A stretch of 64,000 nucleotides of DNA from Massospora cicadina (GCA_022478985.1 JAKSZP010012152.1:1-64000), one strand, 5' to 3'. Counted from the stretch's first letter, positions 22,535-35,032 are shown. Translations and numbers: made by a program. Notes: generated by a model from the sequence alone, not told the origin.

Positions 22535-23290
22535 AAAAAAAGGTTATATTCATTTATATATTGTTTCTGTATTTATATGAAGGACATATAATATTGTGCA
22601 ACTGATAGGTGAAACTGTAACTTGAAACGCTAGAGCTGATTAAACAAAAATAATACTGCTTTAGTGGCATTTCAAATCTTCCTAAATATTATATTATCCT
22701 GAAATGAACTACCAGAAGATATAATTTGGATTACAGACCTTTATTTGATTTCTTAATTATGGGTTTAATTATCTTAAAATTTGAAATTTATCCTTACCTT
22801 CTTAAGAATATTGTTTTTAATAAAGTTTGGCAAACAAAACAAGTTAACAAGTTTTAAAACATACTTGTTCTGTTATATGTCAATTTTACAATAATACTTG
22901 TTTAACAGTATGTGGTTGGAACAAATCTGCATATGATACTAGATGTCACGCCATGAAAGGCATGTCACCACTCTATGCCAACCATTATCAGATCCAAACA
23001 TGTTATGAAGTCAAAAAAGTAAGGTCTCCAAGTGCAGATGAAGTGACCCAAAAAACGAGAAAGATAATTGTAACACTATCTTGAGAAAGAACAATCTTTA
23101 AGCAGACAAAAGAGATAAGCAGAAAGATGATGTTTTTGTGATTTTTGCCCACCTTACCCAGCTTCATCAATTATAATACAGCTGCTGGTCCACTAGTAAA
23201 TGATAAAGCCTTTAATTATATATATGATACCTACTGTTTGGAAAACTATTCTCAGCGAATATTTATTGATCCGCTGGATTAATGTGTGTT
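22535..23290. other. A+T-rich spacer, nothing recognised
   Basis: Strongly A+T-rich DNA right of the LINE B TSD, without a convincing reading frame or repeat shared with the rest of the window. Confidence 0.6.
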
Positions 23291-24129
23291 TGTTCAGGGA
23301 TAATCCCCAACAATAAACAAGTGATTAGGTGTCAATTTCATTTTTGATGACTTAATTGACTTGTAGGAGTTGATTAGGTTTGATTGCTGATTGACTAAGG
23401 GGTTCATTAATTTCTGGTGAGTAATGCTTCCTATGATAGAGAAATTTTCAAGTTAACCTAACTGGATTGTAATCTGTTGTTTATGGATATTAACATTATC
23501 TAAGCAGGTTGTTATTAAATAAGGGTACTTCAATGGGTGTTGAGAGAAGACTTTGGGACATGATCTTCATTTTATCTCAGAAGAGGTTGCATTCAAATAG
23601 GGGAGAGAACCTTTTATAATGATGAGGAAGATCATCATTTTACATGACCCTGGAGGGTTAATTTAATGGCCCTAGTTTTCGTTCCCATTTGGGGCGCCAA
23701 CCAAAGAGTTGTGCTCTGTTTTCCCAATAATTTTTTCTTGGTTTTCTATAATAAAGCAGATCTAATCTGATTGAAATAAACAATTATCAATAAAGTTTTA
23801 TAATTTAGACTTTATTCTCATGTGAGTAGAGTTGGAAGGACAAGAAGATCCTTTGTCAGTATTATTGTTGATCTCTGAAGACTCTTCATGATGATAAGGA
23901 AGAAGAACATCTGAAACTTATCCTAGGTTAGTTCTACCAGTAAAAATAGGAAAAAAACTCCTAAAATTCCAGACATATTCAAGATTAGAGTAAGCATCAG
24001 GTTGGCGTTAGAGCTAATAAATATCTTGGCTGAAATAAGCTCAACTAGAGTAGTAGTCTTCATGCTACTACTGACCATTATGATCTCTTATCAACAAGTC
24101 AAACAAAGCTCATACAAGGAACCTGTGCA
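23291..24129 (+). repeat. Diverged G0-family LTR (LTR-only copy)
   Basis: Starts near TGTTCAGGGATAATCCCC and ends AAGGAACCTGTGCA. Shared blocks with the LTR at 11689-12768 include acattatctaagcaggt/acattacctaagcaggt, ctcaacta...agtagtcttcatgcta, and the CCTGTGCA end with about 80 bp beyond it. No element internal region flanks it. The 5' boundary is uncertain and no TSD was found. Confidence 0.55.
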
Positions 24130-25389
24130 GTTGAAGGGAGCCAAAGCAATATAATCTAAAAAGAGGAAACAAATCCCAAAGATTTATTAATTTGTGCTCA
24201 ATTGAGGCACTACCAGCTCTTAAATTTATATTTGTATAGTGAGGAAATGATTTTACAGAAAAGGTTGTGTTCTAATAAATGAAATAGGCTTTAAATAATA
24301 TAAAAAAGATTTAAAACTAGGACCAATAACATCGGACAATATAAGAATATATGGGTGGTAAATCATGCTTCCTATGGACTAGCACTTAATGAGGGTCTTA
24401 GAACACATCAAGAAGTCCATACTTGCCAATTATGAAAATTAAAAGGTCAAATTACAAATAAAGCACTTACTCCTACTCAAAAGGTTTGATGAAACCCATA
24501 GCATGAAGTAAAAGAGATTTTAGATACCTCAGTGGTTTAGAGCCATATATCATATTTGCTAAAATGGTCTTGATAACATACTGAAAAGGTAACATGGTAA
24601 AAAGCATTAGACTGCTAGATACCCAGAAAATTGGCTTTGACTTGTCTAACCTTTATTTAAATTTGCATAACTATTATAAGAAGGCTTATGGAACTTGCTC
24701 AATATTTTTAGGCACTTAGGAATTATTCTACAACTTAAAATTGTTAAAAATGTTATTGTGAGAAGGATCTTATTAACTAGGCAAGCATATATTAGTAGAT
24801 AGAACTATGGAATCCCCTAATCCCATATTCTTTAGCCTCTAATGCATAAATTAAAATGAAATTCCTATTGAATCATATTTATGACTTATCTAAAATAATG
24901 CTACAACATGATAAAGCATTAGTTTTAAAGTGCTTAAACTGAATTCAGTAAAGTACTTGCCTGTCTGTATACATTTACTTTCATAAAAAGGGTTATGAAT
25001 GAGAACCATCAGTGTAGAAATAGTAATGAGAGGTATAATTTTTAATTATAGTCAAATGCACATACCCAGATATTAGTATCTGGGTATCTAACTTTATCAT
25101 AATCAAATTGGTGGGTATTACTACCAATTTCATCTTTACCACATTGTTAAGAACTCATACATTGCATAATTCGGATTATGCTTATTATCAACCATCCTGA
25201 TTGATAATTCAATAAAATATACTATACTATTTTGTATAATGTTGCCCTTATAATATACAATTTTAACAAATCAGTATAGTATTAATGACATTAGATCTCC
25301 TTTTTGCTTTAAACTTGACAAGGATTACGTATGGCTTGTAGGATATAGATTATAAATATACTTTCACTTAACCAGCAAAAAAACACTTT
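24130..25389. other. A+T-rich spacer, nothing recognised
   Basis: No reading frame of note. About the first 80 bp may still belong to the LTR copy on the left. Confidence 0.6.
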
Positions 25390-26281
25390 TGTCAGGGCTA
25401 GGATGACATGATTATGGGGACCAATAGCAAGGATAAGCTGTACATCAGGAGGGCAAGAGGGTGATGTTGGCGGGTTATACTGTCATCAAACATACCTTAT
25501 ACCAAGGCTGGGTTAAGGCGAGATATGCCAGGTTATTCCTGGGGATGTAAAAGATGTTCAGTCTTGCGTTAAAGCAGGTGCATTAGAAAGAACCATCTAG
25601 TTATAAATAATGACAGTTTGCTTAAGATTCTTGGTGAATGGGGTCTCAAAGCCCATTCTTTTTTCAAACTTTTAGCTTGGTCAGCCTTACCTACAATTTG
25701 CTAGCCTGAGTTTGGTCGATTACCAGCTATAGTACATTGCACAATGAAAGCATGCGCTTATTGGTACACCTGGTCTTAGCACCACTTCCATTGAGCAATT
25801 ATTCCCTTGAATTTCCTTAAATCTTTTTACTCAAGACCAACCTCTCTCGTTGGTTGACTTCTTCCATAAAAAACCCTTTGTTAGTTTGCATTTTCTTTAT
25901 GTTAACTTGGTTGAACCTGCATGTGGACCTCTTTAAGGAGGTCACATGCAACGTTAGCCATCAAATTTTCACAAATGTAGCTCTCTTCTCTGGTGCACCG
26001 CTGGGCCGCCCTAGTACCCTCCAGACTAGACCACCTTTGCACTCCATCCCAGAGCACTGCTTGGGTATGAACTCCACTTTGGTGTTCACTCCAACCTTGT
26101 TGTTTGTCTTGTTTCTGTGCTTTTATATCTCGTTAACCACCCTCACCCTAAGTTACTTCATCTCCAAGCCCTCTGAGGGGCTCTAATCACCTTATTACTG
26201 ACGAATAGTTCCCTGTTGTTGGGGCTGTGCACCTTGCAACACCTCGCTGGGAATAGGAGAGTTATAGACACTCTTCTTACA
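25390..26281 (+). repeat. Solo LTR of the G4 family
   Basis: An 892-bp block starting TGTCAGGGCTAGGATGACAT and ending ATAGACACTCTTCTTACA. It aligns end to end, on the opposite strand, with both G4 LTRs (42204-43097 and 47330-48218; 894 and 889 bp), for example GTGGACCTCTTTAAGGAGG and GTTCACTCCAACCTTG. The flanking 5 bp are acttt on the left and acatt on the right, a likely TSD with one change. Solo LTRs arise by LTR-LTR recombination of a full element. Confidence 0.82.
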
Positions 26282-27399
26282 ACATTGATAATTGATGATA
26301 CTCATACTTAGCTCTTACTTCAAGTTTTTCTACCAATAAAATCTTACTTAGTTATATGATAAAAGGGTATTTTTCATATAATTAAAGGAATTCCTTGATA
26401 ATTTTTAACTTGTTCCCTAGTAAACAATTTTCCTGTCTAACCAACTATTTATCCTATATAACCTTATTGTGTTCAAAGGTTATAGTAGGTAAAAGATTGG
26501 TAAACTAGTTATCTGGTTCGCATTGTTAATTATACATGCAGGTATTTAAAAAAAACTAGCTTAAGTCACAATCAATAAAATCTTAAGAACATAAATCATA
26601 AAGACCATAAGTCAAATCTTGATATAGTTAAAACATCTATGCAAGTTATAATAAAATTAAACTATAATTACCTTAAGTTATGCCATAAGATATCACAAAT
26701 ACTTTATTATATTGGTGACAGTATATTTAATTCATTTATCATCATGTGCTTATAATTATGCCATATGGAAAAAGCTAGTACAAACTGCAATTATTGAATA
26801 CTTTAGTCTGTCATACATGTTAGTAATAGTAGAAAAAATGTTTATAAGGTTGTTGAAGATTTATAAAGAGAACACAGAATCCAACTTTAGTTATATTATA
26901 ATAAGCTTTAAACTATCTACATTGATAATATTATAACACTTTAAAACATGTAGATTGTCTCATATACAGATATTAAAATCTTATTTAAAGATAGACATAA
27001 TTAAATACTTTTTAAATTCTATTAGACTGACAAAAACTGTTTTTAATACTTGTAAATTAAATTTTTAATAAAAACAGGGCTAATAACATTGTGGTGATGC
27101 CTATAAACTTACTAATGTTAAAACTACTTGGATAAAAGCAAAAGCATTTAATTATAATAAAACTGTTTAAGATGTCAAATAAAATCTATAGCTACTCTTA
27201 TAATTAGGTACATTTGTGTACTAGATAGCATATAATAAATTAAAATTATAATTTTGACCAATTTTCTAGTCTTCTTTATCTTAGCTATAAAATTAAGGTT
27301 TTAAAGGATAAGTTAATTTACTAAGTAAAATAAAGTTCTAATTGGCATTGATACAAGAGTAACAACAGATAACTTTCTTCAAATCTAAATTCTCATAAG
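26282..27399. other. Very A+T-rich spacer, nothing recognised
   Basis: Long A/T runs without repeats shared in the window. One open frame (26712-26936) has no recognisable feature and is likely chance. Confidence 0.6.
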
Positions 27400-27692
27400 A
27401 GGGGCTGATACCCCATTGGTAGAATATGGATCCTCTAGCACTTCCTCCCTGAGTTAAATCCTAGTCAATGAACTTTGGGTAGGGAACAATTATGGCTGTG
27501 TTGGCATTGCGCACCATTGCCCCAAACCAGGATAGCAAATAGCAAAGGCGGTCCATGGAGTTCCTGGCCTATTATACAATGTGCATGGAGGTTTTCCAGG
27601 TTTTATCATCCTTTCCCATTTTCTTCACTTCCCTTCATTGGTGAGGTATCATCCTCAGGTCAGCCCACCTCAAATAAAATTTAAATTTTTAT
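27400..27692 (+). mobile_element. SINE 2, copy a: tRNA-derived SINE
   Basis: About 293 bp. The head aggggctgatacccca-ttggtagaa resembles a tRNA 5' half with an A box (27405-27421). gagttaaatcctag at 27451-27464 resembles a T arm/B box (GAGTTCGAATCCTAG). A unique body follows (tgggtagggaacaattatgg ... ctggcctattatac), then the end atcctcaggtcagcccacc-tcaaataaaattt, which is alignable to the LINE A tail. Flanks ttctcataag (27390-27399) and ttcttataag (27693-27702) form a likely 10-bp TSD with one change. A second, 5'-truncated copy lies at 49259-49465. Confidence 0.8.
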
Positions 27693-27744
27693 TTCTTATA
27701 AGTTCTCTATATATAAACATATATTAATGAGAATTTAAAGTTAT

Positions 27745-28488
27745 TGTTGGATAATTACGCGTTTATTATTGTAAAAGTGTGCTTTGGTGTTAACTAAGTC
27801 TAATATTGCATAAAAAACCCTGGTTGATTCTCAGTGTAATCCTCTGAAATGGGGTAATACTGCTACCCCACTCCTCTGCCAAATAGCCCTATTGTTGGTA
27901 GTAGGGTTGCGTCAACCTGTGGCGGAATCAGTGGAGTCATCCTGAGTTTCCTCCCCGTCTTATCTGCAATTTAGTTCAACCTCCTAAGCGGAGACCATCC
28001 CTCTTTATAGACCTGATGTCCCACAAGGTGAAAATATTCTATTTTTGGTTTGATTGGTTTAAATACACTAAATCCTTGCCCCATAAGTTCATATTACTTA
28101 TTATAAACCCACCATCTGTCATTAAGTTGAAGCGAGGCAAATCTCAAGAGCTCTTCTAGGTAGAAATACTATATTTCCTAACTAAGCTACTCTCATCCTG
28201 TATTGATTTTTCACTCTTTCATTTGTAGCCTAGAATTGCTTTAAATACCTAGAGGTAATGGTTTAATTGGGGCTTTCTTTTATCTCTAAATTTTCACTTA
28301 ATATAATTAACTATAAAAAATCCAATATTTTTCTTCTATTGAAGTTTCATCTTTTTATTCAAGTGGTGTTAAAGTTTCCCTCAAATCGGTAATAGCTGCT
28401 GAGAGTTTTGATGCTCCTGCCACTGCTGAATTGTTAGCATCCTATGAAAAAAGCACCAGCGAGCATAAAACAAGCCATGATTTTAACT
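27745..28488 (+). repeat. G1 5' LTR
   Basis: Starts TGTTGGATAATTACG and ends near CATGATTTTAAC. It matches the G1 3' LTR (for example ccctggttgattctcagtg/ccctggttgaatcttagtg, ttgttggtagtagggtt) and, more distantly, the G5 LTRs. Length is about 744 bp, the same as the 3' LTR once SINE 2b and its TSD are subtracted. A TGGTGTTCACTACAGG primer-binding-like site follows. Confidence 0.8.
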
Positions 28489-29200
28489 ATGGTGTTCACT
28501 ACAGGGGGTCTGTACACCACAATATTTTACCAAAAAATGGATGCTGGTGGGGAAAGTGACCCTTACAACCTCCCCACTGCACCTGAACCCAGGCTAGCTG
28601 ATTTAAAACAACAGCTAGTCAGTGCTTTGTCTCAACTTAAAAAGCTCAAACAGTACCCTTTTTTAAGGATCTCATGGGGCCTTCCCTGTTCTTCATATAC
28701 CCCCTTATAGAGACAAGTTTACCCAGGGTGAGGGAGTATTGCTCCTTTCTCTTTGTTTATGAATCAATTATATAAGGAACAACTGACCATCTTAAATCAA
28801 GTACATCCTTAACTGCTTGAGTTGTATGTCTCAGGAGATAATGGTTTCAAAAATGGCCACCCTTAGCACCTGGACGAAGGTTAAGCAAGCCCTCATTGAA
28901 GAGTTTGGCTCCACGTAGAGTTTGCAAAGAAAAAAGGCTTTTTGTGCCTTAGCCTGAAAAATGGAGAATCAATCACCTATTTTGTTGATCAGTTCTATAT
29001 TGAAACCCTTACCTAATTCTTGCAAAGATGCTACCTCTAGACGACGCCATTGCTGCTATCTTGGCTGTATTGGCGCTCCGTCCATCATTGAAGATGTATA
29101 TCTCTTCAGTCAAGTCCTCATTCCAAAATGTACAGGATATTAAGCAGGCTCTGCTAGTGGTGACTTACTTTTTTGAATTTGATACTACACAAGGAGCTCT
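28440..29200 (+). pseudogene. G1 Gag remains
   Basis: The readable start includes EPRLADLKQQLVSALSQLKKLKQ, a coiled-coil-like block that matches ESRIVALEKKLASMLSRLKKL of G5 Gag. After it come broken pieces equivalent to the G5 capsid (FLFVYES against FLQVYEA; SLKNGESITYFVDQF against SMYEGESTAAF). Many stops and frameshifts. 29200-30030 holds further decayed Gag/nucleocapsid sequence without clear motifs. Confidence 0.65.
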
Positions 29201-30029
29201 GAGGTGAGAGTCCACTATGGCCCCTCTAGCCTCTTCTATGGCTGTCTCTCTAGAAACCTGCTCCCTTGGAGCTGCGGCAACTAGATGCTCATCTAATACG
29301 TGAGGACAGCCAGAGGATACTGGCAGTGACGGGGCAGTGCTCCTATCCATCATCAGCTCTTAAATTTCAGCTGGTGAAGTCAGTTATCTCTTTGCCCTGA
29401 TCCCCATTTTCTTCAAAGCAACCTTATAAAGTGGTTCAATTGTCACGTCCCTCCAAGACGCTGTCTCTATGCCCTTCGGCATCTCCTCTGGCCATCCCTA
29501 GATAAAAACCTGTGGCTATGGGGCAGCCCGAATCTGCTACTTCAAAGTCCAAATTCAGAGCCTTTACAATTACAATGCCTCCTCCAAAAGTTAATAAGGT
29601 AGATGAGCGCCCCTTAGGGCCTCTCCTGCAACAAGGGAAACCCTGACCCTACCTCACGTTATATGGGCTCCTTGATGTGCATTGATAACTCCTCTGATGA
29701 TGTATAAAAGTGGTTTGTGAAAATGTCAGCTATCATGTCTTGGGTGATCCAGTTGAAGTGGGGTGCCTAACAGGTTCGAACCTTAAAGAGTAGATACAGC
29801 TAGGATACCCTGTGGAACATATCTCTGTTAAGTGCTGAGGGGTTTTGAGGTTATTGATACTGCCAGTGACGCTGACCAGATTATTGATACACTGATCTGA
29901 TCAACCCAGCATGTTCATACCCTACAATATATCCAAGATAAATACCCTGAGACTGCTAAAAGATTGCTTCTACTATCCATCTTAATGAGGTCCTAGATCT
30001 CTCCCCCAACCTGGGTGGAACCCTAACTA

Positions 30030-30604
30030 AGGGGGAGGTTGTCATCAATGGAGTACGGGTCATATCTATGCTTGGCACTGGATTCCCCATAAAGTTGTTT
30101 CCTAAAAGCTCATTAAAAAGATAATCTGGTCCTCAACCTCTATTACAACCAAGAGTTTGGAACTTCTGGTCCTAACAGCACTTGCGCCATTAGTGCATAC
30201 TCCTCTTTACCCTTCCTCTTTATGAAACTTCTCCCTGCGTCCCCATCTGTGTCCTTGCTAATAATACATATGATATGTTCATTGGTACTCAGTTTATGCT
30301 TGAGTATGATAGGATCATCAATTTGAAACAGGGCTACCTCTCCCTGCTTAACTACGAGGTTTCCCTGGTTTTAACTAACAATGAACTAAATAAAAAGGAA
30401 TGCGCTTGCACAGATGAGTACCTTTCTCATCTTTATCCCTACATTACACGGCGGGGTGGAATAAAAAGCAACTTTCTGTATCATAGACACTCTAGATGGT
30501 TTTTTTTCTACGCGTCCAAAGAAGTTTTGATCAAAGCGGGTGAACAAAGATTGATTGACACTAAGATTACCTTGCATATCCCTACAACTGTCTACTTCCC
30601 CTAA
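30030..30604 (+). pseudogene. G1 protease, catalytic Asp lost
   Basis: The pepsin-like retroviral protease region is recognised by VRVISMLGTGFP, aligned with LMAILDTGST of G5. The catalytic Asp is replaced by Gly (GGC at 30074-30076), so the site cannot work. The second half is open (30275-30604): MFIGTQFMLEYDRIINLKQG and YLSLLNYEVSLVL, matching MLIGTQFMIEYEGIVNMKQG of G5. The frame ends before RT, as in G5. Confidence 0.8.
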
Positions 30605-30990
30605 CCAGCATTGATGGAGTTAGTCCTCTTGAGCCCAGAGTATTACCAGGCGTACTAGTCCCACCTATCAGCGACCTGTCAGTAACCTACAGGGGAATCT
30701 TACCAGTAAGGACCTGATTGTAAAGAAACATCAAGAAATTTGAAAAGGTCTTTTAATTTCCATTGAGGACACTAAAAAAGTTCATTATATTGGGTCTATG
30801 TTGGATATGGGCTTACTTGCTGATCAATCATTATGTACTCTGCCTACTGTTCATATTTCTGATGAACTAACCCTAGCTGAGCTTGACAAAGTCCAAATTT
30901 AACTAGAGGCCTATGGCGACATTTTCTCAAAATTTGATACTGAGTATGGGCACATAAAGGGTTGGAATCATATCATTGATGTCGGGGATG
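30601..30990 (+). pseudogene. G1 PR-RT linker up to the G2 insertion
   Basis: Broken reading equivalent to the G5 linker (58316-58680): TLKKFIILGLCW in one frame corresponds to DIKQIYSIGSI, and GWNHIIDVGDV near 30960-30990 corresponds to GWNHYINVGDA. The sequence stops at GDV because G2 is inserted there. The next codons resume at 38224 on the other side. Confidence 0.6.
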
Positions 30991-31554
30991 TATTAAAATT
31001 TCCTGTGAAATTATGATAAGTAAGTTCTACAAAGGCTACGAAAATATTAGTTCCATGGCTCTAGTGAAGATCGACTCAATTGCAATGAAGTTATTAGTTC
31101 CATTGCTATAGTTGATTCCAATCAGGAATACAGAATCCTGTATGAAACGAGACCAAAACTATGCTAATCAAGACAAATATCGTGGTAGTTTATTAGTTAG
31201 AAATGATGGATATTTATAGGGGTAGATTTAGTAGGTATACATGAGGATTTTCGAGGTGCACCTAAGGGAAGATCTTTCCTATTAGATGACCTATATTGCT
31301 GATTATTAAGGCCATATTTGTGATGATTAGATTTAATAATACTCTTATTTGATGAGTCCAATCCTCTTAAGTGATTTTCGGCCTCATCAGATATCTTAAC
31401 ATCATCCTTCAGAGAAGGTTGATAGCTCTGAAGGGTTGATCATCAGTCTAACCTAGAATTGGATATCTCTGACATAGATTATACAATCTTATTAGACTGA
31501 GATATCGAATCTTGATCTGGAGTAAATTCAGTCATTGTAGATGAATCCCCAACA
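30991..31554 (-). repeat. G2 3' LTR (564 bp)
   Basis: In element orientation starts TGTTGGGGATTCATC at 31554 and ends TTTAATA at 30991. It matches the 5' LTR nearly base for base over most of its length. It contains an imperfect internal duplication (attagttccatggctctag / attagttccattgctatag at about 31045-31110). It lacks X3, so X3 entered the other LTR after G2 had formed. Confidence 0.88.
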
Positions 31555-32812
31555 ATGCCCCCTCAAGATCTTGCCTAGGGGGCACATACTTGCGCAGAAA
31601 TTTACTATGCACTCTATTGATAACAGTACCAGTATCAACAGAGGCAATGAAGTATTCAATAACCTGATGATAATTAATATGATATGGACCAGCCCATAAG
31701 GTGACTAGTTTTTGAATCCTTCCTCCCAGCCTATGGTGATAAAATAGTACCAAATCCCCAACTTGGTATTCTGGTAGCATAGATCTACTAGCGTTGGTTC
31801 TTGTTCCCTTTTTTAAGGTGGTAGCAGCAAGGGAACTTGAAGCTAAAGTTTGCAATCAAAAGATTTCATCAGTGAGTCTTCTCATAGCTAAATCAGTAGT
31901 TTGCGGGGTAGCTTCCTCAAGTATAGGTCGTACACTTAAGGGGAGGATAGGATCCTGACCATATAAAGATTTAAAAAGAGACATTCCAATTATACGATGA
32001 TAGCTAACTCTATAGGCTAACATTGCACTAGGCAAGTAGAGATTCCATCTAATAGGGTCATTGGAAGCCATCTTTCGAAGAATGGCTACAAGGGTTCCAT
32101 TTGATCATTCAACTGAACCATTAGTAGAAGGATTATATGGGGACATGAATGACTGATAAGTACCCATTAACTTAGTAAGCTCAGATACCACCTGAGAAAT
32201 GAAGTTGGTCCCATTATCCGATAACAGGACTTTTGGGCTACCATACCTGGTGAAAACTTGCTTGAAAAGAAAGGACGCCATAGCCTTTGCAGTGACCATG
32301 GAAAATTAGATAGCTTCAATCCATTTAGTAGAATGGTCAGTATCTAACATAATATATTGATGCCCATAAGTGGCAGTAGGGAGAGGATTCACCACATCAA
32401 TACTTATAGTAGAGAAAGGTTCAGAAGGTCCCACAATTTTGTGTTGAAACATCAGATTTCCACCACGTTTTTGTTGGCACATAAGACAAGACTCCAACAC
32501 ATCGTGTACAGATTCCAGCATGTTATCCCAGTAACAATGAGTTTTCAAACACTGTAGGGTCTTAGCAACAGCTCCATGCCCTACGGTTTGGTGGGCCTCC
32601 ATAATAGTATCAGTTCTCGCAGAGGGCTGAATAAAGGGCAACAATTTAGAGCCCAACTTTTTGTATAATGAACCTTCCTTAACCTGAGTATTTTTGGCTA
32701 AGGATTGTAACTTCAAGAAAACACCCTTATATTCCTGGTACCAGAGCTCAGGCCTACCAATCAAGTCATAAATGCGATTCTCCTCAGTAGAAAATAATGT
32801 TAGGATAGGCAA
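31532..32812 (-). pseudogene. G2 integrase
   Basis: Integrase joins element cDNA to host DNA. Minus-strand pieces in order: 32306-32812 with the HHCC zinc domain (AHQTVGHGAVAKTLQCLK, then CLMCQQK) and the first core block ISIDVVNPLP and LDTDHSTKWIEAI (catalytic Asp). Next is 32105-32299 with LLSDNGTNF (second catalytic Asp) and SPYNPSTNGSVE (catalytic Glu). Then 31856-32071 (RWNLYLPSAMLAYRVSYH), and 31532-31855, the C-terminal part (YQVGDLVLFYHHRLGGR, VHSKFLRKYVPP). The D-D-E residues are all readable but stops separate the pieces. No chromodomain follows. Confidence 0.9.
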
Positions 32813-33900
32813 TTGAGAAAGTCCGTCAGCATTTTGATAATTAGCGCCAGCGCGATGCTGAATAGTAAAGTCATAATTTTGGAGCTTTAGAGTTTATCTA
32901 GATAAACGCCTATCCGGATCCTTCATTTGTTGCAACTACTTCAGGGAAGCGTGATCTATGACTATAGTGAAATGCTTGCCATAGAGGTAAGGGCGGAAAT
33001 TCTTGATGGCATACAAAACAGCAAGGCATTCTCTCTTGGTAATGCTATAATTGCATTCAGTCTTGGAAAGTGTTTTACTATAATATGCAATGGGATGATT
33101 AAATAAGTTAGTATTATATTGAGCTAAAATTGCTCCAATAGCAATATCACAGGCATCAGTAGATAGTATAAAGCTTTAGAAAAGTCAGGGTGGGCTAAGA
33201 CTTGGGCACTCATTAAAGCTTGGCGCAACAGATCAAAAGCTTGCTGCTGCAATTCTTCCCATGCAAAAGGAACTATCTTGTGCAAAAGGTAAACTAAAGG
33301 CTCTGCAATTTCCGCAAAATGAGGGGTAAATTGTCAGTAATAGCCAACCATCCCTAAAAACACTTGAATATCGCGCAAGCTTTTAGTAACAGACATGTCC
33401 AAAATAGCTTTTATCTTACAAGATAAGGGTAAAATCCCCTCACAATTAACTTTATGACCTAATAATTCCATCTCAGTCTTAAAAAGGCACACTTGGATGG
33501 TTTTAGCTTAAGTGAAGCGTGATGCATCAGACCAAAACTTCCTTTAAATGAGCCAAATGATCATTGAAAGTGCGAGAAAACACAGTAGCATCATCGAATA
33601 TACCAAAACACAAGAAAGTTTCAAATCTCCAAACAAACCATCCATGGCTCATTGAAAGGTTGTGGGGGCATTACAAAGCCCCTATGGCATACGAGTGGGC
33701 TCAAATAACCCCTCACTAGAGATTAAAGCGCATTCTTGACGATCTTCTGGATCTAGGTCAATTTGCCAATAGCCACTTGCTAGGTCCATAGCTGAGAAGC
33801 ATTGTGACCCAGACAATAATCTCAATGAATCATTGATGCAAGGTAGAGGATAAGATTCCTTTTGTGTAACAGCATTGAGCTGATGATAGTTCATAACCAC
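32813..33900 (-). pseudogene. G2 reverse transcriptase and RNase H
   Basis: The block at 33682-33900 reads MVMNYHQLNAVTQKESYPLP (YPLP entry block) and FSAMDLASGYWQIDLDPEDR (first catalytic Asp). Further along, out of frame, come an IFDDATVFSR-like YxDD box (about 33575-33605) and LRDIQVFLGMVGYY (about 33335-33370). RNase H-like pieces (TKTECNYSITKRECLA region, about 33030-33070) follow, with multiple stops, leading into integrase. Enzymatically dead in this copy. Confidence 0.85.
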
Positions 33901-34045
33901 TCTATGGCCCCATCTTTTTTCGAATAATTAGTAAATGAGAAGCCCATGGACTCTTAAAAGGCATTAACAGCCTCACATCAAGGAGTTGTTTTAATCTCAA
34001 TGAGACCTGAGCCTCTTCCACTTTATATTTATGATACGGTCAAGC

Positions 34046-34279
34046 TCAAATAGGGGGAGTATCACCGGCTTTCACCAGATGCTGCACATCTTTCATTAGT
34101 CCAAAATCTCCAGAACCTTGGGCAAATATATCCATATATTCTTTAATCAGATCCTCTGCTTCATGCTGTTGTTCTGGAATGAGAGAATCTATATTTGACA
34201 TCAATTCTAGCAACAATAGGGGGTCTTCTAGCCCAAATTCACGTAGATCTCCACATCCCAAAAACGGATAATATTTCAC
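34046..34279 (-). pseudogene. G2 linker upstream of RT
   Basis: Reads LIPEQQHEAEDLIKEYMDIF and AQGSGDFGLMKDVQHLV, the usual segment before the gypsy RT entry (E-x-IF-----D-G---.. H-I). It sits between protease and RT as in G1 and G5. It is open but out of frame with its neighbours. Confidence 0.6.
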
Positions 34280-34430
34280 TCACAGGAGTAGGCCGCACAT
34301 AGGTGATGGGGTTATTGCAATTCAATAGCATATGTCAAGAAGTGAGATTATCCAGTAGAATTGAAACAGTCCCATCATAGGCAGGATCAAGGATACCCGG
34401 GCAGGGTAAGGCCTCCAAATGAGAGGGATT

Positions 34431-35032
34431 TTAGTTGCCAAAAATTTCTAACGCATGATCAGCGGGTACAAATACTTGTACTCCAGTATCAACAATGACT
34501 TGATCTCTAGGGGGAATGGTAATTGGAGAGTTAGAATATAAAGGCATGCCCCCAGAGGCACAAGCTGATGGAGGAGGAAGTATAGTTCTTGGTCCTAAGA
34601 TTTGGTATTCTAAACGAAAGATAGAAGTGGGGTGTTCCAACAAGCAAACACGTCGTTTGAGTTTGCCTTTGATATTGGGGACATCCTGTAGAATTAAAGG
34701 TACTCGATACCCAATTAAAGAAAGGTAACTATCCTTAAGGCTGATTATCGCATCAAAATCTATAAGAAACTTAGTTCCCAAGAGAAAGTCATAGCAGTTG
34801 TTATCCAATATTACTTCAGGGGCTGACACAACCAAATTTTAAAATGCTTTGGAAGAGAGGAGTAAGCTCCTATAGACTTAGTGTAGGAAGTACCAGCAGT
34901 TCCGTAGTTTTGGGAATGGTTCAAGTTTGGCGCCAATTTGATCTTTTTAATAAGCTTGGATGAGATTACATTGATGGGCGATCCTGTATCAATAATAGCT
35001 AAAACTTTCATCTTATGCACGATGACTTCCAC
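34431..35032 (-). pseudogene. G2 aspartic protease
   Basis: 34811-35032 contains the active-site block VLAIIDTGSPINVISSKLIKK cut here as IIDTGSPINVISS, with intact DTG. 34431-34835 contains the flap and second half, NCYDFLLGTKFLIDFDAI and SLIGYRVPLIL. The two pieces overlap in different frames, so a frameshift lies near 34820. The protease would cleave the Gag-Pol polyprotein. Confidence 0.85.

Noticed and set aside
25854..26186. 110-codon plus-strand ORF with hydrophobic segments
   Set aside because: Lies wholly within the solo LTR at 25390-26281. The corresponding minus-strand frame in the G4 LTR is shorter and not conserved as protein.
27745..28488. CRISPR or tandem-repeat array in the repeat-rich flanks
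   Set aside because: Repeats are two-copy LTRs and dispersed retroelements; no regularly spaced short repeats exist in this eukaryotic DNA.
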